Assembly: GCA_033557835.1 (NCBI GenBank)
Contig: JAWQRO010000227.1
Coordinates: forward strand, 1-47,816
Origin: Helochares maculicollis
Lineage: Eukaryota; Arthropoda; Insecta; Coleoptera; Hydrophilidae
DNA length: 47,816 nt
Reading direction: 5' to 3'
How positions within the stretch are numbered: position 1 is the stretch's first letter; the number at the start of each line of letters is the position of its first letter. Under the pieces are notes generated by a model that saw only the letters and a list, made by a program, of their open reading frames with translations, ran no database searches and was not told the DNA's origin. Both the position numbers and the translations under genes were made by a program. This document shows, piece by piece, positions 1-10,323 of this stretch.

Positions 1-999
1 TTATACTCTCAAACATTTTTTGCTTGTATTAATTATGTTAAGCATTTCAATTCTATTTGACAATTTGGAATTTGATCATCTAAATGCTTAATTTGAATAA
101 TTGTGTATTATTGTCAATAAACGATTTCAAAATTTTGTATTGTGGATGACATATATATGATGCTACTCAATTCATTTAATAGCAGTAATAAAAAAACAAT
201 AAAAAATGGTAGCATTTCAAGTCGTATATAGTTGTGCTTCCACTGCATGGCAGCGACAAAAATCTATATGTCTCGGGTGTTTTATTTGTTTCTGTAAAAC
301 AAAAGAATAATATAAAATATCCTTCCTTTAAGTTAATCGTTTAAATAAAATTAAAGTATTGTATTGATGGGTATTTAATTAAAATGTGGAGTTGTATTGC
401 TATTATGTTATGTTCAATAAAACTAAACCAGTCCAACAAATGAAATTGCCTGGTTTACCCAAACTTTAACCAAATACAAAAATGTGTAATTAACAGCACA
501 ACTTGTTGCATAAATACGACCACATATTTATAAATTGCACTTTAACAAATTTAACGATTAAATAATATTAGCATTACTTATATATCCTTCTTTAACCCAC
601 GTCCTCATTTTACCTTTGAAGAATCAACTAGACACTGGGTCTTAAGTAACTCGCAAGTCTATCAAACAGTCAACGACAACTAACCTCAAAATAATTGAAT
701 ACAAATATTTTATATACTCCAAAAGGGATTGTAAGAAATTGATGTATATAGATGCAAATAATTTACCAAGGCTATTAGGAACGCATAGGAGATCATGTAT
801 GAGTAATTATTCATTCACAGGAACGTACAAATTATCATTTACATTGCTCAAATAACGCTGAGTAATTCCTCTCCATCTAAAACTCAGAACTCTTGTCCTT
901 AGTAATCATTCTAATAGAAATAAAAGAACACTGCATTTAACTGTAGTGTATCACTTAAACATTTTCAGATTTAGTTGATTTTGTAAAATTAAATAAAAA
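1..999. other. AT-rich upstream region of the SDR gene
   Basis: No coding region, RNA gene or repeat is recognisable here. The last 40 bases are probably 5' UTR of the dehydrogenase that begins at 1000. A possible splice acceptor ends near 968 (a pyrimidine-containing run before CAG), so a non-coding first exon may lie further left. Confidence 0.4.
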
Positions 1000-3102
1000 A
1001 TGGTTCCCAGCATACCAAATTTCGTTTACTACTTGATACCTGGCCTTACAGCCCTCTACGCATATAGGAAATATAGAGAAAGCCAATGGGGATGGTGTAA
1101 TAACAAAGCTAAGCTTAATGGCAAAGTCGCTATTGTAACGGGAGCAAATTGTGGCATTGGTTATCACGTTGCTGTAGGCCTCTTAGAAAAAGGAGCCCTA
1201 GTTATATTCGCCTGTAGGAGTGTAAGGCGTGGATTAGAAGCAATAGAAAAAATCGAGAATGACTATCCCCACTTAAAGGCAGCTAAGAAAATTTGCTTAG
1301 AACTAGATTTGGCTTCTATTGAATCCATCAAACAATTTGCAAAAGAAATCGATGCTAATTATATGAAAATTGATATATTAGTGAACAACGCTGGTGTTGC
1401 ATATCCTGAAAAGCAAAAACATTTCACAAGCGATGGCTTTGAGATCCATTTTGGTGTTAATCACTTAGGACATTTTTTGCTAACAACGTTGCTGTTGCCT
1501 AAATTGGAGCGTCATGATGGCAGTGAACGATCACGAATCGTTGTGGTCTCATCTAAACGGCACGAGAAAGGCATAATCGATTTACAAAATTTAAATTTGG
1601 AAAAACAAAGTGATGGCAAGAGTGGATATGCAAATTCAAAATTAGCCAATATGTATTTTGCCAGAGAATTAGCAAAACGAACGAAAGAAAAAGGAATTAA
1701 TGTGTACAGTCTCTGCCCTGGGTGGGTTTTCTCATCGCTATTTAGACATCATAAAAACTTAGTTTGGAAATATTTTATTGTGTTGATCCCTACTGCATAT
1801 ATGTTCTTACGGAGTGCTGAGCAGGTGAGATTGTTAAAATTAAGATAATTTTAAGTTGTTTAACTATTTATTTATTCATTAATAATACATTATTTAGCAT
1901 TTTCACTTATATATACTCAGTATAGAATGTGATTGGGATTTATCAAGTTTCAGAAAAGTCCCCTAATTATGCATTGTATTTAGAGATAAATTTTCAACTT
2001 AAACAGTCCTTAGAAAAGAGGCAATTGCAATTAATGATCATTTTCATAAAATTTATTGTCATATTTTTAAAAGTTGAACACACCAAATTAAGTTCACTAT
2101 ACATTAGCATTAGTGTTATTGTAAATTCTAACACTTCATCATTAGTTTTAAGATTAAGAATAATTCTCTTGAATTGATGAAGCTTAAAAAAAGCGAACAT
2201 TGCGACATTCCTTTCGGCAATAAATATTATTTTACTTTCAATAGTAACAGTATCATTTTGTGCAGTATGGGATATTTCTATGTCTATAAATGAATCCTTT
2301 CACTCCCTCTTAATTAAATTATCTTAAAATATTTTACAGAAAATTTTATAAAAAAAAATCACTGTTTTTTAAATTAATTTTTAGAAAACTTATTTTTCAT
2401 TCTTAAAGAACAATTTTAATCTTGACTTTATCATTTGTAGCATTAAAGATCTTTGACATATCTACTTCTATTACCACCCCTCACTCTATTATGACTTAGA
2501 TTTCTGAAAAATCGTCCAATATGCAACTGCTTGTAAATTTTTTTAACATATTTGTTTTCCTCTTTGTTAATGAGGAGGAAAAAAATCTTATAGTCATTTA
2601 CTTGTTTATCCTTGCTAGTCAAGTTTTTGAAAAATTGGCAAAAGGGTTTCTTAATTTTGACTGAATTAAAATTCTAAAAGTATATAAGTTACGTCTGTGG
2701 CATTTTTATTTTTTAAGAAACGAAAATAATTTAAAATTCCCAAGAGGACTGAATTTTTCCGAATACATGAAGATACTTTTATTTTGCTATAGATAATCTT
2801 GAGGGTGGTAACCAAAGTGTCAGGTTTAAAAATCTTTAAAAAAATGTACTTTACAAAATTTTTATACCTAAAAATTCACAACTAGGAATATAATTGAAAA
2901 TTGTTTAACATAGCCTTCATTTTTATAGGGAGCTCAAACTGTACTTTACTGCGCCACAGAACCAAGTTTATCCAACGAATCCGGATACTCTTACAGAAGT
3001 TGCCAGAAGTGCACTTCAAGCTATGAATTTAATGATTTAGTAGCGGAAAATCTGTGGAAGGCTTCTGAAAATATGTTGCAGGGTGTAAGCAGTCTCGAAT
3101 AG
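1000..3102 (+). CDS. Short-chain dehydrogenase/reductase, retinol dehydrogenase 11-14-like, two exons
   Basis: This is probably an NADP(H)-dependent oxidoreductase of retinoids or related lipids, anchored in ER or mitochondrial membrane. Exon 1 is 1000-1824 and exon 2 is 2929-3102. They join in phase 0 (GT at 1825, AG ending at 2928) to give 332 residues, the usual family length. Visible motifs are a hydrophobic N-terminus (about residues 5-20), the TGANCGIG cofactor loop (47-54), NNAG (129-132), Asn154, Ser184/185, the catalytic YANSK (Tyr210, Lys214) and PG (240-241). The splice recreates AEQGAQTVLYCAT, a hallmark of RDH11-14-like enzymes. The start is fixed by an in-frame TAA at 994-996. 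The exact substrate cannot be read from sequence. The 1.1-kb intron holds only short AT-rich ORFs. The gene converges with the mutase at 3471-4265. Confidence 0.92.
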
Positions 3103-3144
3103 GTTTTAGTATGTTCTTTATATTTCAACATTATTTGTAAACAC

Positions 3145-3154
3145 AATAAATAAA
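3145..3154 (+). terminator. Poly(A) signals of the SDR gene
   Basis: Two overlapping AATAAA hexamers (3145-3150 and 3149-3154) lie about 45 bases after the dehydrogenase stop codon. Confidence 0.7.
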
Positions 3155-3238
3155 ATCTTAATGTATAATTGCAATTATAGTTTTAATTTTAACATTGACA
3201 TTTTCTGGTGAGACAGAAGATATTAGGTACATTTTAAA

Positions 3239-3244
3239 TTTATT
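3239..3244 (-). terminator. Candidate poly(A) signal of the first mutase copy
   Basis: TTTATT on the + strand reads AATAAA on the - strand, 230 bases past the mutase stop. The two convergent genes therefore end within about 100 bases of each other. Confidence 0.45.
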
Positions 3245-3470
3245 GCAGAAAAGATCATTTTGTACTTGAAAAACACAGCCTTAACACAAACTTTTTTCTA
3301 TTTGTAAAATACATATACACTTGCATATGCATTTAAATATTTAAGTGTATACCTATCGGTACATAGATGTGCATATACATTATATAAATGTATATATTAC
3401 ATTATATACATTCAAGGTTAATGTATGTTTAAAACTGCTTGACTTAACGGGATATTTGATAAAATTGTAG

Positions 3471-4265
3471 TTATTCAGGTTTTTTAATTTGGTTCTTTAC
3501 TTCCTCCATTCGTTTTTTAACTTCTGCAGGGTCCCCCAGAAAAATCAAACTTCCGCCTTTAAGAGGTTGCATGTTTGAATCTAGCTTGTATAGGAATGGT
3601 ATACCTGTAGGCAAATTTAATTTTTGTATTTCCTCTTCAGGAACCTTGTCCAGCAGTTTTACTAAACCCCTAAGGCTTGTGCCGTGGGCTACAATCAACA
3701 CCCTTCTTTTGGCTTTAATTTCTGGGACGATGACTTCATTCCAAAAAGGAATCCCTCGTTTTATTGTAGTGTCTAAAGATTCAACACTAGGAAACTCGTT
3801 TGGAGGAACGTCCTTAAATGCAGGATCATTTCTTATTTCGTTGTAGTAAGGATGCCCGGGTTCTATTGGAGGAGGTGGGTTGTTATAGCTGCGCCTCCAA
3901 ATTTGTACCTGCTGTTCACCATACTTTTTAGCTGTTTCAACTTTATTTAATCCAGTTAAAGCGCCATAGTGGCGTTCGTTTAGACGCCACGATTTGTAAA
4001 TAGGAATACAAGATTGGCCCAGTTCCTTTAAAATTATAGCAAGGGTATCATTGGCCCTTTTTAGGGCAGAAGTAAAAGCTATATCGAAATGCAGATTTTT
4101 ATCTTTAAGCAACTTTGCTGCACATTTTGCCTCTTCCCTACCCTTGTCTGTCAAGTCTACATTTACCCATCCACAGAATCTATTAGACCAAGTAGACTGG
4201 CCATGACGAACCATAACAACGGAGTAATTGTCAAAACTTGCATTGGTGCAGAAATTGATGGACAT
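3471..4265 (-). CDS. Phosphoglycerate mutase paralogue with altered active site
   Basis: This 264-residue protein belongs to the 2,3-bisphosphoglycerate-dependent phosphoglycerate mutase family, which in glycolysis interconverts 3- and 2-phosphoglycerate in the cytosol. The core is kept: RHG with catalytic His21, Arg70, WRLNERHYG with Glu97 and Tyr100, Lys108, Arg124/Arg125, and AHG with His194. Two conserved substrate-pocket asparagines are not kept. The stretch after RHGQSTW is two residues shorter than in the other two copies and reads S-N-R-F, so the Asn that follows W is lost. AHGNS is AHGTS here (Asn to Thr196). The reading frame is open and uninterrupted, so this looks like a diverged gene, not a pseudogene. 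It is the most downstream member of a three-gene tandem array. Activity may be reduced or shifted; that is inference. Confidence 0.9.
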   Translation of the reverse strand: MSINFCTNASFDNYSVVMVRHGQSTWSNRFCGWVNVDLTDKGREEAKCAAKLLKDKNLHFDIAFTSALKRANDTLAIILKELGQSCIPIYKSWRLNERHYGALTGLNKVETAKKYGEQQVQIWRRSYNNPPPPIEPGHPYYNEIRNDPAFKDVPPNEFPSVESLDTTIKRGIPFWNEVIVPEIKAKRRVLIVAHGTSLRGLVKLLDKVPEEEIQKLNLPTGIPFLYKLDSNMQPLKGGSLIFLGDPAEVKKRMEEVKNQIKKPE

Positions 4266-5359
4266 TTCACTTGAAATTTTGTCAGCAAGAATACAAACTC
4301 TTTTAAGCAGTTTGGAAATCTATTAACTGTTCATGCATTAATAAAACACTAGCTATAAAGATAAGCCTTCACATTGTGGACTTACATTATTTACTTGACA
4401 TTGCCACAAGACTTTCTAGGAAAATTCGGCGGCTTTCTTTTTATTAAATGTACAGTCTAATTTTAAGCTGAGGACGGACCGTGCGGAAGTGGGATTATGG
4501 TTATAAATACTGCAGTGTTGCGGGAGAAATTTTTGAGATTACGAAATATTTTAGTGACTTTGACAATAAAGGTTAAACGGTCAGAGTAATGTCATAACCA
4601 CCCCGTTCACATTAATATTCAACATATTACACTTAAAGAAGTAAACCCACCCCAAGAAGAAATATCCTTTGCCTTTGCTTATTGTTAATATGCAAATCTA
4701 ATCAGTAGTTTGTTTTGAAAATATAGGAAGTTATTTATGGGGGGGAAGGAAGGAAGGTCACGGCCTTGAAATTCTCAACACTGAGTATCGGTTATAATAT
4801 GAAGTTCGTTTACTTAGAAGCGTTAGTGCGCCAATGAAAATGTCGGTGTGGTCGAGCGCTACTTGTGTGGTAAAACAATGAGCTGGTATTTTTTAAACAA
4901 TTCTTTCGCACTTGTTATTGATTGTTGAGGATTTTATTTCTTGAAGCATCTATGTAATTTTTTCAGGATTTGGCCATTCGCATGAATATTGCACTGCAGA
5001 GTACTTCCACGAACTTCAGAACCTAAAATAAAAATATTTGTTTTGGCAACCGCCAGTTAGCGACGTCCCTTCAGAAATAAAGATCGTTTTGGCATTTAAG
5101 AAAAAAAATCTGGAGTGTCTCCACTCAACATTCTCGTATAAATATATGTACGACATAAAAGTACTTACGATTAATAATAATAAAACTACAAACACGTATA
5201 TGTGCTTTAAAACTAAAAGTAAAAGGTTTATAATTTATAATTAACACTAACGTCAATGTCTATATTCAACACATTAATATAATACGCTATGAAAATACAA
5301 TAATATTTTATATATATTTGTGTGTGTATGTATTCATTTAATCCCAAAGTATTGTACAT
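4266..5359. other. Upstream region of mutase copy 1; no gene seen
   Basis: This probably includes the promoter of the mutase that starts at 4265. I see no coding exon and no clear terminal repeats. There is a short G-run near 4740 and AT-rich spacer after it. Confidence 0.4.
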
Positions 5360-5997
5360 TAGATATAACTAGTCTGCAATATGGAACGCTTGTAAATACC
5401 CTTGGCGAAGGCTTGAGTGTTAAAATGTGAATTCATAACTAAAGGGAGGGTCCAGTTTCAGAATATAAATTCATAACTAAAAAATGAAATTTATGATGGT
5501 AAAGTTCCTCTTCCGGTTTTCAAATTTACACAGAACTATTTGTTATTGCTAAATTTGCCATGTTTAGCATTTTTGTAACACTTTTATTCCAAAGCCTACT
5601 AAATTTGGAATTTTAAAAATTATAAAAATAGCACTTCCGGTGCCCCAATCATGTTGAGAATTTGTATCTGTCAGTTTTTTGCGAAATTTCATTCCGATAG
5701 CTTAATTTTAAAGACTACTTTACTTGAAAACATTTCAAAATTGTGTAGGTAGACTGCTACTTCCGGTGGTCCTACATGCCTCAAAAGCTGATACGGATCT
5801 AAGTTTTTGCGATAATGGCCGTATACCAAACTTCTTCGCTCCAGTTCAAACGGTCTGACCGATATCGTGTTTACATACATACACACATACAGACAACATG
5901 CCAAAATGGTCAAAATGGATTCAGCGGCACTCAAAATGTAGACATCCGGCAAAATCTCAAGGTCGAATTTTTTCATGATCGCAATACCTTCCCTTTA
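5360..5997 (+). repeat. Dispersed repeat, copy A (about 640 bp)
   Basis: This segment matches, in inverted orientation, the segment at 34717-35347, aligning end to end by eye with roughly four in five bases the same. Shared landmarks include ACTAGTCTGCAATAT near the left edge, AGCTTAATTTTAAAGACTAC, CGGTCTGACCG, a short ACACACA-type tract, and CAATACCTTCCCTTT at the right edge. There is no long ORF and no obvious terminal inverted repeat. It is likely a non-autonomous transposon or the 3' part of a larger retroelement. The family is not recognised. Confidence 0.8.
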
Positions 5998-6469
5998 AAA
6001 AATTTATTTATTTGAGGTCCAATGTACTGCAATGTGTATGTTTTAAAAATGTTTGTGCTATGCAACAAAAACTAGGGTCCTAATATAGATAAAACTGAAA
6101 CCTATAGACTTTAAAATGCTGTAATTTATTACTTACAATAGTAATAAAGTGAAACGGATATATTTTGTAAGCTACTTTCCAGAAATGACTAACAATAATT
6201 ATATAGGCACGAAAGGAATAGAATTGCGATGTACTTTAACGTTTTCAGGATTTCTGAACTAACTTTTACTATTTTCGGAATTCCCCTTGTGTCACACCAT
6301 TGGGTCATTTGAAACTGTAGTTCTTTCTTGTGAACAATTTATTATCCAAAGTAGATATGATACTATCTTTGCCGCAGTAATAATAGAAGTCCCAACAATG
6401 CAAAACTTAAATTCAAATTCTCAACAATATATATTTGAGGAAGCAAAGGCAGAAATTAAATTTCATAAG

Positions 6470-7075
6470 CCAACTAGGGAGTTTTCAACACCAATAGGTT
6501 TACATCAATCTCTCCCAAGCTATTTACAGCCCCATTGGAGTACGTCTTTAGCAAGTTACCTTGAGAAAATAAGGGATAAAAAATCAATGGTGATCGATCT
6601 TCGATTCGCAGATGACAGAGTCCTTATAATGAGTAGTTCAAATGAATTGCAAAATCTAATCGAAGAGATGTATGCTGTCAGTTAAAAATGTAAGGTTGCA
6701 AATAAAATATTCAAAGACAAAAGTGACGTTCAATGAATGTACTTCAGCGTGAATAGAGAAAAAAGTTGATCAATACGTAGACTTAGGCCAATTAGTTATT
6801 TTAGGATAGCTGTTACCATAAATAAACAGACAATGCAAACTAGCTTAAAGATAATTTAGCAGTAATTACACACTATTCAAGTCCTGAATGTCGTTCTTTC
6901 TAAATGCGTTTAATTAATTTGTCTTACCAGTACTAACATTAGGCTGTGAGACTTGAATTCTAAATGTAGTCATCACCAGACGCTTTTCACTGTTCGTAGA
7001 ATTATGGAAAGAAACAGGTTAGGAATAATGAAGAGAGACAGGGCAAGAAATGACATCAGTAATGCTGACTTCACT
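6470..7075 (+). pseudogene. LINE (non-LTR retrotransposon) reverse transcriptase relic
   Basis: The + strand reads LRFADDRVLIMSSSNELQN at about 6597-6654, the YADD/FADD-type catalytic box of a reverse transcriptase. Later, in shifted frames, come a K-T-K-VTFNE stretch, VLPVLTLGCET (about 6925-6957) and RIMERNRLGIMKRDRARND (about 6998-7054). These are the ordered landmarks of the RT C-terminal half in RTE-like LINEs. Frameshifts and stop codons interrupt the frame, so it is dead. Flanks on both sides show nothing else recognisable. Confidence 0.75.
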
Positions 7076-7986
7076 TTTTCAGTGTTTTTCCGTCATACTT
7101 AAGTATTTCAGTGGAGATCTTTTCGTACTCTTTAAAGTATACATTTTGTTTCGGTACTTATCTAATTGATTTGCATTTTCTTTTTTTGTATGAGCACTGA
7201 CTTCACATCTCAAAATATTTACTTCAATCGTCCACGCTGTAGCCTTGTGCTTTTCATCTATTTCTTTATTTCTATTAACTATTACTCTTGCTTGTATTCA
7301 CTATAGATCATAATCGAATCCTATCGTGTATTACTTCCATTATTCTTCCTTTATCTGTATGACTCTTGCGTTAAAAACATCTTTTTTTGTTCCGTGAACC
7401 AAAAAGTTTTTTGTTGAGTAAGGTTAAACTTGTTCCTCAAACTTCTCTCACCCTTCCTATTACATGAGCTCCTTGTGTTGTCGAAATCATCATTAGTTAC
7501 TATATTGCATTTGTACCAATTTAAAATTTGGTTCCTGCTGCACTTTCCGTGCTTAAACTTACAAATGTGACAATTTTTTGGTTGTATGGCTTGAGAGGTT
7601 TGTCCATTGTGTTATCATCTTTAAATAATTTTGTCATGGTGCGTTATCTTGTCGTTTGTCAATACATCCGTTCAGTTTCAAGTGTAGTTCTGAGAGCATT
7701 TTATTGTTTTACATCAAATAGATTACTAATCTAGCTCGAAATCTTCAATTTATGTTTATTTTCGATTTTATTTCAGACTAAAAAGCCAACAAACTCTCTA
7801 TCGAAATAAAACCAGCAAAATTTAGGTATTTTGACCAAATAGCTCGATGGAAACAAATGATAACCGATGTCGATAAATGTACGTTTCCGCTCGTACATGT
7901 CGCTTTTAATATTGTGATATAATTTTGACGTCAAAGCAATTAATAAAAAATAGACATTTTTTTAATCATAAAATAATAAATACATA
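7076..7986. other. Spacer between mutase copies; no gene seen
   Basis: AT-rich DNA with short ORFs that resemble nothing I know. Part may be further LINE debris, but no motif supports this. An ATTAAA-type poly(A) hexamer for the mutase at 7987-8784 lies at 7961-7966 on the - strand. Confidence 0.35.
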
Positions 7987-8784
7987 TTACTTTTTTTGCT
8001 TTATTTGGCTTTTTACTTTTTCTATGGCTTTCTTCACTATCTCAGGATCTCCTATGTAATTCAAACTTCCTCCAGGGACAGGCTTCATATTCTCGTCCAA
8101 TGTGTAAGAAAATGGTATCCCTGTAGGCAAATTCAGCTCCAAAATGTCCTTTTCTGAAATGTTATCTAGCACTTTAACGATACCCCGTAAGCTGTTGCCG
8201 TGGGCTGCAATTAATATTTTCCTCCCGCACTTTATTTCCGGTACGATGCAACAATTCCACAGGGGAAGAGTCCTTTTGATTGTTAACTCTAACGACTCCA
8301 TCATAGGAAAATTCTCCAGTGACGGACCGTCTTTGTAAATAGGATCGCAGACTATAGTTTTATAATAAGGGTGGTCAGGCTTCATTTCAGGAGGAGGCGT
8401 GTTGAAGCTTCGCCTCCAAATTTTTACTTGCTCCATTCCGTATTTCTGAACAGTTTCAACTTTATTTAGACCTGTTAAACTTCCATAATGTCGTTCATTC
8501 AACCTCCAACTCTTTCGAACTCCAACTGAAAGTTGGTCCATTTCCCTTAATATAAAAGCTAACGTGTGGTACGCCCTTTTCAAAACCGACGTGTAACACA
8601 AATCAAAATAAATTCCTTTTGCTTTAAGACCTCTTCCTGCCTGCTTCGCTTCTTCTATGCCCCTTTCGCTTAAATTAGCATCATACCACCCGCAAAATAA
8701 ATTTTTTAAGTTCCATTCTGACTCGCCATGACGAACCATATAGACTTGGTAGCATTTTTTAGCCGCAGTGCTGCACTTCCTCAT
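7987..8784 (-). CDS. Phosphoglycerate mutase paralogue (active site intact)
   Basis: This 265-residue member of the cofactor-dependent phosphoglycerate mutase family is the middle gene of the tandem array. All catalytic landmarks are present: RHGESEWN with His19 and Asn25, Arg70, WRLNERHYG with Glu97, IWRRS, and AHGNSLRG with His195. It should catalyse the 3-PG/2-PG step of glycolysis in the cytosol. The ORF is a single exon. Immediately upstream of the ATG the - strand reads TTTTTTGTAG then GT-ATG, a splice-acceptor shape. An upstream, probably non-coding, exon is therefore likely; I could not place its donor. The N-terminus (MRKCSTAAKK) differs from the canonical copy. It is about 570 bp downstream of the copy at 9357-10148. 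Confidence 0.93.
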   Translation of the reverse strand: MRKCSTAAKKCYQVYMVRHGESEWNLKNLFCGWYDANLSERGIEEAKQAGRGLKAKGIYFDLCYTSVLKRAYHTLAFILREMDQLSVGVRKSWRLNERHYGSLTGLNKVETVQKYGMEQVKIWRRSFNTPPPEMKPDHPYYKTIVCDPIYKDGPSLENFPMMESLELTIKRTLPLWNCCIVPEIKCGRKILIAAHGNSLRGIVKVLDNISEKDILELNLPTGIPFSYTLDENMKPVPGGSLNYIGDPEIVKKAIEKVKSQIKQKK

Positions 8785-9306
8785 ACCTACAAAAAATATT
8801 TATTATCAGTGTTTTACTAATTTTCACTTATTCATTCTATAATATATTCTCAAATAATTTTACAAAATATAAATGGGATTTTTGAAAATTATTCCTAATT
8901 ACTTTTATTATAATATTTTAAGTATGTATTTCATATGAGCACCAACAGCGAAGTTTTATCTCAAATAAATCTAGTTATTTCGTGCTCCATAAAATTTTAA
9001 TGCCTTGTGAAAAACCTAAAGAATTACGTAAGTATTTTAATGCCTTAATTCTCAAAAACAAATTTGAACTATTGCTGCGGGGTAAAAATGCGACGTGACA
9101 TCATTCGTACATAGCAACAAGTAAACAATCGCTACTAATATGACGCTGTCTAACCAGTTTAGGCGAATAATAATATCAACTTATAAATGAATATATTTTT
9201 ATATCTGCATAAAATGCTAGATATGCGTGAGCATTTTACTCTGAGTAGAAATGATAAAAAGTTACTTTTCACAAATGAAAACGGCTTTTAGTATTCACGT
9301 ATAAAA
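8785..9306. other. Intergenic spacer between mutase copies 2 and 3
   Basis: No coding sequence seen. It probably carries the promoter or first exon of the middle mutase and the 3' end of the canonical one. Confidence 0.4.
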
Positions 9307-9312
9307 TTTATT
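9307..9312 (-). terminator. Poly(A) signal of the canonical mutase
   Basis: AATAAA on the - strand, 45 bases past the stop codon at 9357. Confidence 0.65.
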
Positions 9313-9356
9313 AAATCAATCTAGCGTTTCAATTTTTTTTGGCAGCTACAAGAACT

Positions 9357-10148
9357 TTATTCTTTCTTCTTTATCTGATTTTTGACCTTTTCGATGGCTT
9401 TCTGAACAGTTTCAGGATCGCCTAGGAAGTTCATACTGCCTCCCACCGTAGGTTTCAACTTTTTATCCAAGGTATAAGTGAACGGTATCCCCGTGGGCAA
9501 ATTAAGCTCCATTATTTCCTCTTTCGACAACTCGTCCAAGCTTTTCACAATTCCCCTCAAACTATTCCCGTGGGCAGCAATTAAAACCTTTTTACCAGCC
9601 AAAATGCTTTTACAGATCTCATCTTCCCAAAAAGGCATCGTCCGTTTTATAGTAAGTTCTAAAGACTCCGTCATTGGAAAGTCAACAGAGTCCGGCCCGT
9701 CCTTGTAAATAGGATCAGTAGTTATTATCTTATAGTATGGATGATCCGGTTCCATAAGAGGAGGAGGAACATCGTAGCTTCTCCTCCAAATCTTCACTTG
9801 ATCCTCACCAAATTTCTCTACCGTTTCTAATTTATTCAACCCAGTCAATCCTCCATAATGACGTTCATTTAACCTCCAGGATTTGATTATGGGAATATCT
9901 TTCTGACAAATTTCTTCCAAAATAATATCCAGAGTATTGTAAGCTCTCTTCAGAACGGAAGTGTAGGCTAAATCAAACTTAATGTTCTTTTCTTTCAACG
10001 CTTTGCCTGCTGCATGGGCTTCTTTGATGCCTTCTTCGCTCAGCTCGGAATCATACCATCCAGAAAAGAGATTCTGCTTGTTCCATTCGGACTCACCATG
10101 CCTCACCATAACTACCGTAAATACTCGACACAAATCGCACGCAGGCAT
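9357..10148 (-). CDS. Pglym78: Phosphoglycerate mutase, canonical copy
   Basis: This 263-residue 2,3-BPG-dependent phosphoglycerate mutase catalyses 3-phosphoglycerate to 2-phosphoglycerate in cytosolic glycolysis. It has RHGESEWN (catalytic His17, Asn23), Arg68, WRLNERHYG (Glu95), IWRRS, AHGNSLRG (His193) and the ELNLPTGIPF stretch, and is nearest to the animal consensus of the three copies. The start follows a 5'-UTR splice acceptor (a pyrimidine-rich run ending TTTTAG at 10166-10167). The best matching donor, GTAAGT, is at 10317-10322, implying a 157-bp UTR intron. This copy is probably the ancestral housekeeping gene from which the two downstream copies arose. The symbol follows the Drosophila Pglym78/Pglym87 naming; orthology to one of those two is not proven. 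Confidence 0.95.
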   Translation of the reverse strand: MPACDLCRVFTVVMVRHGESEWNKQNLFSGWYDSELSEEGIKEAHAAGKALKEKNIKFDLAYTSVLKRAYNTLDIILEEICQKDIPIIKSWRLNERHYGGLTGLNKLETVEKFGEDQVKIWRRSYDVPPPLMEPDHPYYKIITTDPIYKDGPDSVDFPMTESLELTIKRTMPFWEDEICKSILAGKKVLIAAHGNSLRGIVKSLDELSKEEIMELNLPTGIPFTYTLDKKLKPTVGGSMNFLGDPETVQKAIEKVKNQIKKKE

Positions 10149-10165
10149 TATGAGTGTTAGTTTTC

Positions 10166-10322
10166 CTAAAATAAAGGCAGTTTTAACCGTTTTAACAATA
10201 TCGTGAGAGGGGCGTTTATTTTGGAAAAACTACGGCGAAAATCCGTATTTTCGAGCTGAATCTGCGGCAGTACTAATAGGATATGATCATTAGAAAATGA
10301 AATATGAGAGAATGGTACTTAC
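10166..10322 (-). other. Candidate 5'-UTR intron of the canonical mutase
   Basis: A consensus GTAAGT donor (10317-10322) and a pyrimidine-rich TTTTAG acceptor (10166-10167) bracket 157 bases just upstream of the start codon. Inferred from splice signals only. Confidence 0.5.
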
Positions 10323-10323
10323 T

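Noticed and set aside
1929..2177. 82-codon ORF in the dehydrogenase intron
   Set aside because: AT-driven composition, no motif, and it lies in an intron defined by a consensus join.
5689..6015. Opposing ORFs over repeat copy A
   Set aside because: They follow the dispersed repeat, and the corresponding readings in copy B are interrupted differently, so there is no conserved protein.
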